Part shown: positions 16,941-24,013 of the stretch, piece after piece
How positions within the stretch are numbered: position 1 is the first letter of the stretch
Layout of the letters: each line of letters begins with the position of its first letter
Source: Alphaproteobacteria bacterium
Lineage (GTDB): Bacteria; Pseudomonadota; Alphaproteobacteria; Micropepsales; Micropepsaceae
Length of the DNA stretch: 64,000 nucleotides
Direction: 5' to 3'
Assembly (NCBI GenBank): GCA_025350465.1
Contig: JANXXU010000048.1
Coordinates: 271,272-335,271 of the forward strand
Notes under the pieces: generated by a model
Seen by the model: the letters and a program-made list of their open reading frames with translations, nothing else
Database searches by the model: none
What the model was told of the DNA's origin: nothing
Position numbers and translations under genes: made by a program

Positions 16941-18197
16941 ATGATCGACTATCGAGCGGCCTTGAAGGCCACCGACCCCGACGTATTCGAAGCTCTCATC
17001 GGCGAGGAGCGGCGCCAACGCGACGGCGTCGAAATGATTCCGTCCGAGAACTATGCGTTCCCCGAAGTGCTGGCGGCACTGGGCACGGTCTTTACTAACA
17101 AATATTCCGAAGGCTATCCGGGCCGGCGGTATTACGGCGGCACCGAGTTCGTCGACGTGATCGAGAATTTGGCGCGTGATCGCGCCAAGGCGCTCTTCCG
17201 CGGCGAGCACGCGAACGTGCAGCCGCTCTCGGGCTCGCCGATGAATCAGGCCGTGTATCTCGGCTTCATCGAGCCCGGCGCCACGATCCTGGCGATGGAC
17301 TTGAGCCACGGCGGACACCTGACGCACGGCGCCCCAGTCTCGCATATGGGCAAAATCTATCGCTTCGTACGCTACAAGACGAACCCGCAGGACGGCTCGA
17401 TTGACTTCGATCATCTGCGCGACATGGCGGTGAAGGAAAAGCCGAAACTCGTGGTCTGCGGCTATTCCTCATATCCGCGCGACTATGATTACAAACCTTT
17501 CAAGCAGATCGCGGATGAAGTCGGCGCCTTGACGATGGCCGATGTCAGTCACATCGGCGGGTTGATCGCCGGCGGCGCGATGCGCAATCCGATGGATGCG
17601 GGCTTCGATTTCTTGACCACGACGACGCACAAATCGCTGCGCGGTCCGCGCGGCGGTTTGATCGTGTGCAAGAAAGAACATGCGAAGGCGATCGATCAAT
17701 CCGTGTTTCCCGGCCTGCAAGGCGGGCCGCATATGAATCAGGTGGCCGCGACCGCCGTGGCGCTGAAACTCGCGAGCCAACCGTCGTTTCAAACTTATGC
17801 CACGCAAGTGCTGAAGAATGCGAAAGCCTTGGCGGCGGCGCTTGACAATCAAGGCGCCTATCTCGTGACCGGCGGCACGGACAATCATTTGATGGTCATC
17901 GATGTCGTGAAGAGCTTCGGCATGAACGGTGCAGAAGCGGAGAAAGCGCTTGATCACGCCGGCATCACGACCAACAAGCAGGTGATCCCCGACGATCCCA
18001 ATCCGCCGCTGAAGCCCTCAGGCGTTCGTCTCGGCACACCTGCGGCGACGACGCGCGGCATGAAGGAAGGCGAGATGAAGGCGCTGGCCCGCGTCATGGT
18101 CGAAGCGTTGAAGAATCACAAGGAGCCACGCCGGTTGGAAGCGTTGCGCCAAGAAACGCGCGTGCTCTGTTCGCGCTTTCCCGTTCCGGGTCTGTGA
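16941..18197 (+). CDS. glyA: serine hydroxymethyltransferase
   Basis: A 418-residue PLP enzyme interconverting serine and glycine with transfer of a one-carbon unit to tetrahydrofolate. Family blocks are intact: MIPSENYAFPEV, TNKYSEGYPGRRYYGG, PLSGSPMNQAVYLGF, DVSHIGGLIAGG and TTTTHKSLRGPRGG with PLP-binding Lys231. The Shine-Dalgarno AGGAGG is 11 bases before the ATG. A ZTP-type riboswitch covers the leader, so expression probably rises when folate one-carbon units run short. Its stop overlaps the GTG start of a GNAT gene. The nrdR-rib genes that often follow glyA in alphaproteobacteria are absent. Confidence 0.98.
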   Translation: MIDYRAALKATDPDVFEALIGEERRQRDGVEMIPSENYAFPEVLAALGTVFTNKYSEGYPGRRYYGGTEFVDVIENLARDRAKALFRGEHANVQPLSGSPMNQAVYLGFIEPGATILAMDLSHGGHLTHGAPVSHMGKIYRFVRYKTNPQDGSIDFDHLRDMAVKEKPKLVVCGYSSYPRDYDYKPFKQIADEVGALTMADVSHIGGLIAGGAMRNPMDAGFDFLTTTTHKSLRGPRGGLIVCKKEHAKAIDQSVFPGLQGGPHMNQVAATAVALKLASQPSFQTYATQVLKNAKALAAALDNQGAYLVTGGTDNHLMVIDVVKSFGMNGAEAEKALDHAGITTNKQVIPDDPNPPLKPSGVRLGTPAATTRGMKEGEMKALARVMVEALKNHKEPRRLEALRQETRVLCSRFPVPGL

Positions 18198-18721
18198 GCG
18201 GCAAAGCGAAAATCGAGACCGAGCGGCTCATCCTCGTGCCGCTCGATCGTTCCTGGCGCCAAGATCTCATTCGCCTGCATCGCGACCCGGTGGTGGTCAA
18301 CTGGCTCTTTGGCGGCAAGGTGCCTCCCGACAAGGATGACGACAAGCGCATCGCGCATTACGAAGAATTATGGAAGGAGCGCGGCTACGGCGCTTTTGCC
18401 GTCACTGACAAGATCACCGGCGCCTTCCTCGGCCGCGCCGGTCCGGTGGTCACGCCCGAAACCGACCGCATCGAGATCGTCTGGTCGATGCTCTCGACCG
18501 TCCACGGTCGAGGCATCGCCACGGAATCGGCGCGCGCCGCGATTGATTTCACCTTTGCGCAAAGCGATCTCGCCGTGCTCGATGCTTACGTACGGCCCGA
18601 CAACGTTGCTTCTCAACGCGTCGCGGGGAAGCTTGGTTTCCAATTGATCGACCAGCGTTTGCTTTACGCCATGACGCTCAACTACTACCGGCTCGAACGC
18701 CGGGGTGGCGGAACTTGCTAG
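18194..18721 (+). CDS. GNAT family N-acetyltransferase (RimJ/RimL-like)
   Basis: A 175-residue acetyltransferase. TERLILVPLDRSWRQDLIRLHRDP is the typical opening of the RimJ/RimL-like subgroup. The acetyl-CoA motif A region is degenerate but placed as expected (STVHGRGIATESARAAIDFTF), followed by VRPDNVASQRVAGKLGFQL. The GTG start overlaps the glyA stop (GTGA), so translation is likely coupled and the gene falls under the same riboswitch leader. The acceptor could be a protein N-terminus or a small amine; nothing in the sequence decides. Confidence 0.88.
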   Translation: MSGKAKIETERLILVPLDRSWRQDLIRLHRDPVVVNWLFGGKVPPDKDDDKRIAHYEELWKERGYGAFAVTDKITGAFLGRAGPVVTPETDRIEIVWSMLSTVHGRGIATESARAAIDFTFAQSDLAVLDAYVRPDNVASQRVAGKLGFQLIDQRLLYAMTLNYYRLERRGGGTC

Positions 18722-18833
18722 CAGTGCCTCGCGTTATCAGCGAGGCCTCAGCCACTCGGGTTGCGGCCCGTGTAAGGGCCCAGTCTAGGTCTCCAGAAAT
18801 CCCTCAATTCGCCCAAGGCATCCCACTGTTATT

Positions 18834-18860
18834 CGCTGTAAATTACCAAAATTTACAGCG
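18834..18860. repeat. perfect 11-bp inverted repeat, AT-rich
   Basis: CGCTGTAAATT at 18834-18844 and AATTTACAGCG at 18850-18860 are exact reverse complements around ACCAA. The arms are far richer in A and T than their surroundings. Without a following T-run it is a poor terminator. It could be a protein-binding site, a hairpin protecting the glyA-GNAT transcript end, or a relic of a mobile element. Confidence 0.6.
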
Positions 18861-19012
18861 ACAATAATATTGCCACACTTACGAAGCCTGCTTCCGGGCA
18901 CACGCCTCTAGGCACTCATCGCACTTTTGGCTGCGACAACCCTCAAATTCAGATCGACGATGTCAATGATCGGAGAGCCCGCGTCGGGCATCAAACTCAC
19001 TAGAACATACAT

Positions 19013-19037
19013 AGAACAAAATTGCGCTCGGCGCAAT
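19013..19037 (-). terminator. rho-independent terminator of the 19.1-19.4 kb membrane-protein gene
   Basis: On the minus strand ATTGCGC and GCGCAAT (19037-19031 and 19027-19021) pair perfectly around CGA and are followed by TTTTGTTCT. The hairpin begins 28 bases after the stop of the upstream gene. Confidence 0.7.
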
Positions 19038-19065
19038 GCCGCCCCGCCGTTAGTTGGTTGTGAGG

Positions 19066-19449
19066 TCACTGGATATCCGGGCGCACGATTGTCCAAAACG
19101 TACCGGCCGCGACGATGCCTGAACCCACTGCAAGCGCAGGGAAAAACATCGATCTCGAGAGTTCAGCCAACAGGTCGTTTGGCCCAAGAAAGACGTACAC
19201 CATTGAACCCATGGCGGCTCCGGCGAGCAGATAGACACCGAGGCCGTCGAGCTTAAAAAATCGCAGCGCCACAAACGCCGGGACACCGAGGATCAATGTC
19301 GTTGGATAAGCGATCATGGCGCCAAGTATGAAGACCCCAACAGCCTCTCCGGAATTGCCAAAGAAGGCGCCGAGGATCATGAACACGAAGCCTGGGACAG
19401 CCGGCGCGACAAGAAATCCGATCAAAGTCCTTCGTCGCCTCGACCACAT
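19066..19449 (-). CDS. small membrane protein of unknown function
   Basis: A 127-residue protein with four predicted transmembrane helices, at about 9-29, 35-60, 70-90 and 98-120, after a basic start (MWSRRRRT) that should stay in the cytoplasm. A rho-independent terminator lies directly downstream on the same strand, which supports a real gene. No family recognised and no catalytic motif seen. Confidence 0.65.
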   Translation of the reverse strand: MWSRRRRTLIGFLVAPAVPGFVFMILGAFFGNSGEAVGVFILGAMIAYPTTLILGVPAFVALRFFKLDGLGVYLLAGAAMGSMVYVFLGPNDLLAELSRSMFFPALAVGSGIVAAGTFWTIVRPDIQ

Positions 19450-19491
19450 GCGCGTTCACCTCAACGTCTCATGTGCCAGCCAAACGCCCGA

Positions 19492-20061
19492 TCAGCGGTC
19501 GTGCTTGAACACGCCGTCGAGCCACGTCGCCAGCGCCTCGGCGGCGGGCGAGGGGTTGGTGCGTTCGAAATCGCCCTTCTGATCGATCAGCACCTGGCGA
19601 TAGGTGGCGTAAGGAACATGGCGCGCGAGACAATAGAGCGTGGTCTCGCCCATATCGGCGCCGGCGTTCCGGCCTTCCATCGACGCCACCGTCGCCGCTT
19701 CTCGGATCAGCGGCATGTGCTGGGCGATGTCATCGGCGGTGACGCTCCGACCGGTATCGACCGCGCCGTTGTAGCGAACCTTGAGTTCGTCTTCGCTCAT
19801 GTTGTTTAAGTCTTTGGCGTGCCACGGATTGGGCAAGCTCGCGGGCGTGCCCTTGATATCGTAGCGCCACACGCGCCCCTCACCATCGAGCACGACGCCG
19901 TGGCGCTGATAACCCCATGCGTAGTTCTCGTATTCCTGCCCGCAGATCCACGATTGCGCCGTCGGTTCGGGTGTGGGCGTTTGACCAGCAGGTCCTGTAC
20001 TCGCGGTGTTGCAGCCGCAGAGCGCAAGAGCAGTAAGCGACGCGATAACGAAGCGCTTCAT
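19492..20061 (-). CDS. putative lipoprotein of unknown function
   Basis: A 189-residue protein. The ATG at 20061 begins a lipoprotein signal (MKRFVIASLTALALCGC) with the acylated cysteine at about residue 17. A short Thr/Pro-rich linker follows, then a soluble domain with WICGQEYENYAWGYQRHGVVLDGEGRVW. Starting upstream at 20151 would hide the signal, so I reject that start. Probably membrane-anchored facing the periplasm. I do not recognise the domain. Confidence 0.75.
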   Translation of the reverse strand: MKRFVIASLTALALCGCNTASTGPAGQTPTPEPTAQSWICGQEYENYAWGYQRHGVVLDGEGRVWRYDIKGTPASLPNPWHAKDLNNMSEDELKVRYNGAVDTGRSVTADDIAQHMPLIREAATVASMEGRNAGADMGETTLYCLARHVPYATYRQVLIDQKGDFERTNPSPAAEALATWLDGVFKHDR

Positions 20062-20160
20062 GTTCAGCTCTCGCAATGCGATCCGGCGTAGCAATGACGC
20101 CCGATTGTGGCGGGATCGCGTCAGTTCACACGAGAGTCGGATGCGAAGCAATACCGCAGC

Positions 20161-20562
20161 TCACCTCCATCGATCTCCAAGCTTGTTCACATAATTTGCA
20201 AACACATAGCGCCAGGGAATGACAAGAGGAACAATAACGCCCATCAAGCAATTTTGGGTCGTCTCCCAGTTGTCCGCGTCCATTTGATGAGCGGACCAGA
20301 GCGGGATCGCAACAACGGTCAGCCATATCGACTTCCAGATCAGTTCGAAGAAAAACACAGGCAACATTTTCAGCGGATATCGTATTCCTAAAGCCGCCAA
20401 AATCGCCATTGCTCCCAGCAAGCTGCAGCCGACTCCATGCCAGAGAGGCCACGGTGTCGGGTGGTGGAGTAATTGAGGCCATATGGTGAATGCGAGCCCC
20501 ACGGCTATAAGAAGGTAGGTGGCCCTCATCAAATACAGACGGAACAGTGACACCTCGGTCAT
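20161..20562 (-). CDS. small membrane protein of unknown function
   Basis: A 133-residue inner-membrane protein with four hydrophobic segments (about 12-32, 42-60, 65-90, 103-122), opening MTEVSLFRLYLMRATYLLIAVGL. It contains a conserved-looking RYPLKMLPVFFFELIWKSIW stretch and ends PLVIPWRYVFANYV. I recall this pattern in small uncharacterised membrane proteins of proteobacteria, but there is no assigned function. The gene stands alone on its strand, 99 bp before the lipoprotein start. Confidence 0.75.
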   Translation of the reverse strand: MTEVSLFRLYLMRATYLLIAVGLAFTIWPQLLHHPTPWPLWHGVGCSLLGAMAILAALGIRYPLKMLPVFFFELIWKSIWLTVVAIPLWSAHQMDADNWETTQNCLMGVIVPLVIPWRYVFANYVNKLGDRWR

Positions 20563-20629
20563 CGCGATGATTCCCTCTCTTCGCTCATTTGTGCGGAGCG
20601 AGTGAATTCGTGTTGAAGAATCCGCATAG

Positions 20630-21616
20630 CTATCTTGGTCGCTGCCGCTCGAAAAAGTTCCAGATTACTTCCGGTCCATTCGGCTCCGTGGGCGACGGGC
20701 CCAACAATCGCGGATGGCGCCGGTAGGGCTGCGGGATGCCATGTCCACCGCCGTGAACGGCAACCAGCTCCACCTCAACTTTCGAGTCGTTTCGCCAGAG
20801 CACCCGCTCGACGCGAACGCCCTCAGCCGCTTCGGTCTGGCTCGTTACGGGCGGAGCGGCGATGTTATTGAGGTCGGCAAAATACTGACCTGATGCCCGC
20901 GACGACCGGACCTTGCCGTTCCTCAGGAATAGGCCGAAGAGATTGACGTCTCCGCCGTCGAACGGGACGATGGGGTCCTCGGTACCGTTCATGATCATGA
21001 CGGACGACGTGCCGGGTCCCGCGGCCTTGCATTTGAAATTGTCCGGCGTCGGCACGTTCGCCGATACGGCCGCAACAGCGCGGAAGCGCGAAGGCGCTTC
21101 GAGTGCTAGGCGAAACGCCATAAAACCACCGCGAGAACTGCCGGCGGCGAACACCCTGGCCGGGTCGACACCCAAGTCAGCAATGAGCTTGTCTGCCAGC
21201 GCAGCCAGGAATCCTACATCGTCGGTCTCGAGCCCGTCCGCGTCGCCGCCGCCAACGATGCCGCAGGCGTTCCAATAGCCCTCATACGCATCGGGATAGA
21301 CGACCGCGAAGCCATTCTTGTCGGCCAGGCGCTCGAAGCCGTACCCGGTCTCGACGCGCATCCGCGCGCCGTTCTCTCCCGCGCCGTGCATCACCAGCAC
21401 GAGCGGCGCGCCTTTCGAAAGCCCTTTGGGCACATAGACCCTGTAAATCCGATTGAGGCCACCGACTTCGATCGTTCCGCGAGTGAGCGTGCCGGACAGT
21501 TGCGGCACCTCGGGCGCGGGCGTGTAGACGAAGATGGCGAACAGAGCACCGAGCACGCCAGCCAACGCAACGACGGCTATCGAGCCGTAAAGGAACACGC
21601 GCAGAACTCTTCTCAC
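20630..21616 (-). CDS. membrane-anchored esterase of the LpqC/PHB-depolymerase family
   Basis: A 328-residue alpha/beta hydrolase with an N-terminal hydrophobic anchor (about 8-32) that is probably uncleaved, putting the enzyme in the periplasm. The oxyanion loop is HGAGENGARM, the catalytic serine is in AAGSSRGGFM, the Asp in NGTEDPIVPF and the His in HGGGHGIPQ. It has the same architecture as the esterase at 13491-14405 but is divergent in sequence, so the two look like distant paralogs. Preferred ester unknown. It ends 67 bp upstream of the small membrane protein gene. Confidence 0.87.
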   Translation of the reverse strand: MRRVLRVFLYGSIAVVALAGVLGALFAIFVYTPAPEVPQLSGTLTRGTIEVGGLNRIYRVYVPKGLSKGAPLVLVMHGAGENGARMRVETGYGFERLADKNGFAVVYPDAYEGYWNACGIVGGGDADGLETDDVGFLAALADKLIADLGVDPARVFAAGSSRGGFMAFRLALEAPSRFRAVAAVSANVPTPDNFKCKAAGPGTSSVMIMNGTEDPIVPFDGGDVNLFGLFLRNGKVRSSRASGQYFADLNNIAAPPVTSQTEAAEGVRVERVLWRNDSKVEVELVAVHGGGHGIPQPYRRHPRLLGPSPTEPNGPEVIWNFFERQRPR

Positions 21617-21635
21617 GGCGATATTTCCTTGTCCG

Positions 21636-22367
21636 TCACGATGCCGTCGCGGCAGGCTTGAGCCAGTGCGTGAACTTGACCCGGATCAACCAGAAGATCA
21701 TCAAGCCGATCACGGCGAGTTCCGGCAAGAAGAGCAGGGACGAGCCGCGCACATAGGCGGGCATGACTTGCTGCTGGCCAAGAAAAAACGAACCGGCGGC
21801 AATGAAGAGCGCCATGCACATGCGCCAAAGATGCCGGGCGATACGTGGTGCGCCGGCGATGCCGCCACGCAAGATCACCTTGAGGTCGCACGCGGCGGCG
21901 AGGCCCCCGAAAAACATAAAGGCATAGAACAATTGCGCCGGCTCCCCGTCGATCTTGCCCGTCGGACTGTTCCGGGCTTGCAGCATGAAGAGGGAGCCGG
22001 CAGCAACGACGCTCAACGCGACTATGAATCCGCCGACCTCCAGACGCCCGATACTGCCCTCCTTGCGCTTGACCGTCGCCCATCCGGTGACGATCAGATA
22101 GAGGGCCAAGACCGCAGCAACAGAATTTGGCCTTTGACCGTCCGTCAAAAAAGGCGAGACGACGGCGGCGATTGCAGTCGCCATCAGCATGGAGAGAAAG
22201 AACACCGTCCCCGCGACGCGATGCACGCGGTCGCCTTTGCGCGATAGCAGGGCCACGGCGCCTGAGGCCATGGCGAGGCTTGCTCCAGCGATGTGAAGAA
22301 ACAAGATTGTGTCTGCGCCGGCCGACATCCAGAAAGGGCTCTCCGGAGGTACATGCAGGATTGTCAT
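21636..22367 (-). CDS. multi-pass membrane protein, DUF2306-like
   Basis: A 243-residue membrane protein with about seven helices. The motif FLHIAGASLAMASGAVALLSRKGDRVHRVAGTVFF, with histidines in the first helix and after the second, is typical of the DUF2306-like family, whose function is unknown. A later KFTHWLK tail is basic. It lies 19 bp upstream of the membrane-anchored esterase on the same strand, so they may be one transcript. The histidines could bind haem or metal, but that is speculation. Confidence 0.75.
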   Translation of the reverse strand: MTILHVPPESPFWMSAGADTILFLHIAGASLAMASGAVALLSRKGDRVHRVAGTVFFLSMLMATAIAAVVSPFLTDGQRPNSVAAVLALYLIVTGWATVKRKEGSIGRLEVGGFIVALSVVAAGSLFMLQARNSPTGKIDGEPAQLFYAFMFFGGLAAACDLKVILRGGIAGAPRIARHLWRMCMALFIAAGSFFLGQQQVMPAYVRGSSLLFLPELAVIGLMIFWLIRVKFTHWLKPAATAS

Positions 22368-22584
22368 GATGCGTCTGCCCGGGGCCTACGTTGCGTTCAG
22401 GGCAACCTAGCCACCAGCGCTCCAATGGCCATGACACCAGCGATCATAAACATGACAGTGGGGGTCATATCTGCTGTTTGCCGTCTTGTGCTCCGGAATG
22501 AACAGAATTGGCAGGCGCAGCAGAACAAGACGAAGGCCGACATTGTCACCTACATCAAAGGGTTCGATAAGCGCTGAGCCAACA

Positions 22585-22767
22585 ACGTCGGGAGGTTTTG
22601 CGCGGGCATTGATGGAACTAGCGGTGACGAAGGGTGCCAGTCGAAAGGCGTTGCTCAAGGGGCCGGCGATTGATCCTGAGGATTTGGAAGACCAGGACAA
22701 CCGTGTTCCGTTCGCGAAATACCTTGCGCTGATGAGGGCGAACAATATCTCGCCCTTACAGCGCTAG
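22585..22767 (+). pseudogene. truncated N-terminal fragment of an AraC-family regulator
   Basis: The plus-strand frame reads GGFARALMELAVTKGASRKALLKG and continues to LMRANNIS before a stop. Aligned by eye with residues about 28-75 of the intact AraC-type protein encoded next to it on the opposite strand, 26 of 48 residues are identical. Only the start of the arabinose-binding-like domain remains; there is no DNA-binding domain, no good start codon and no ribosome-binding site. Its stop overlaps the 3' end of the intact gene (22764-22767). Best read as a decayed paralog. Confidence 0.75.
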
Positions 22768-23843
22768 ATCGCGCGTTTGCGCGGACTTGTGCCAGTCCAG
22801 CGGCGGAAGGCGCGGGAGAAGGCGCTGGGTTCGGAGAAGCCGACGAGATAGGCGGTTTCGTTCACCGATACTTTTTTGCCGTTCAGATAATGCAACGCCA
22901 TTTTGTGGCGCAGTTCGTCTAGCAGTTTTTCGAAGGTCACGCCCTCGGCCTTGAGCTTGCGATAGAGCGTCGGGCGGCTTAAGGCCATCTTCTCGGCGAC
23001 GCGCTCGATGTTCGGGTCGCCCGTGTGCAGGATCGGGATCAACAAGCTTTCGACGTGGCCGCGCGTGGTCTTTGCGCTTTCGAGGCCATTGAGAAGTGCC
23101 TGCGCGCGCTCGCTCAAGACGCCGAACACATAGCGGCTTATCGGGGGTTGCTTGAGCGAGAGGAATCCTTCATCGATGCGTATCGCGTTCCACTTGGTTC
23201 CGAAGACTATTGGCGCCTGGAATATGCGATCGTACTCGGCGAGGTAGCTGGGCGCTTCATGGGTGAAGTGAACCGCCAGCGGAAACGGTTTGCGTTGAAA
23301 GTCGGGATTTGCTCCGAACATCGCCCGCGCATTACCGACAAGGCGCGCAAACTCCGATTCTGTCGCATGTGGATTGCCGATGAAGATGGGGTTCGTGGCC
23401 TCTATCCAGAACTGGCCGTCGTTGTGGACGAGCCGAACCGTGTCGGAGGCTATGCCGCTGCCTTCGTCGAACACCAGGCGCCAATAGCGGTTCAGCTGCG
23501 CGCCCACATCCAGCGTCGTTTCGCAGGCTTCGCAGATCAATCCGACGATCGAGACTTCCTGCATACGAACCGCCTCGCCGAACTGCAGCGCAAGCGCCGG
23601 TTCGCCGGTGAGTTCGGTGCCTGCTCTCATCAACGCGTCATAACGCGCCAAGGGAATGCGGTTGTCCAAATCATCAAGGTCGGCGCCTGAGATTTGCGAG
23701 CGCTCAAGCAGCTTTTCGCGGCTCGCGCCCTTCGCGACGGCGAAACTCAACAACCCCTTCGCATAGCCCGCGCCGATGGTAGGCCCGGCCGGCGCTCTTC
23801 CCGCCTTGAGACCAGGAGTCACGTTTTTGGGCACTGCGGTCAT
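22764..23843 (-). CDS. AraC family transcriptional regulator
   Basis: A 359-residue regulator with an N-terminal arabinose-binding-like domain (about 25-215) and two C-terminal HTH units (about 255-358). The second HTH carries NETAYLVGFSEPSAFSRAFRRWTGTSPRKRA, the AraC signature. The architecture is that of OruR/ArgR-like or virulence-type activators (PF12625 plus HTH_18). It converges on a truncated relative on the plus strand. The target genes cannot be told; neighbours include the membrane-protein/esterase pair and phaC, which lies upstream on the same strand. Confidence 0.92.
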   Translation of the reverse strand: MTAVPKNVTPGLKAGRAPAGPTIGAGYAKGLLSFAVAKGASREKLLERSQISGADLDDLDNRIPLARYDALMRAGTELTGEPALALQFGEAVRMQEVSIVGLICEACETTLDVGAQLNRYWRLVFDEGSGIASDTVRLVHNDGQFWIEATNPIFIGNPHATESEFARLVGNARAMFGANPDFQRKPFPLAVHFTHEAPSYLAEYDRIFQAPIVFGTKWNAIRIDEGFLSLKQPPISRYVFGVLSERAQALLNGLESAKTTRGHVESLLIPILHTGDPNIERVAEKMALSRPTLYRKLKAEGVTFEKLLDELRHKMALHYLNGKKVSVNETAYLVGFSEPSAFSRAFRRWTGTSPRKRAI

Positions 23844-24013
23844 GTCCGGTTGGCGTCATCGGAAATAGGTTTGAGCCCGCGCACGAAAACCCTAAGGGAA
23901 CAGCCGTGGTACCTGCAACGCCCGAGGTGGTTGCGTGCCTTACCCGCGTCTCCGAGGTGAGTCCTCTGCTCGTTGTGGCCTTCGCCACCACGATACCGCC
24001 CATTGGGCTAATA

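Larger units (their letters stand above)
18722..19065. other. intergenic region with two inverted repeats and no convincing gene
   Basis: About 340 bp between the GNAT gene and a convergent membrane-protein gene. It holds a 7-bp hairpin directly after the GNAT stop (GCCTCGC 18726-18732 with GCGAGGC 18740-18746, no T-run), a perfect 11-bp dyad at 18834-18860 described separately, and a minus-strand terminator at 19013-19037. Short open frames have no ribosome-binding site or recognisable product. Confidence 0.5.

Noticed and set aside
18908..19012. Short minus-strand peptide after the membrane-protein gene
   Set aside because: Its start lies beside the predicted terminator with no ribosome-binding site, and the product has no recognisable features.
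23844..24013. Small gene between the AraC gene and phaC
   Set aside because: The open frames here are continuations or shadows of the AraC gene with no ribosome-binding site or conserved start.
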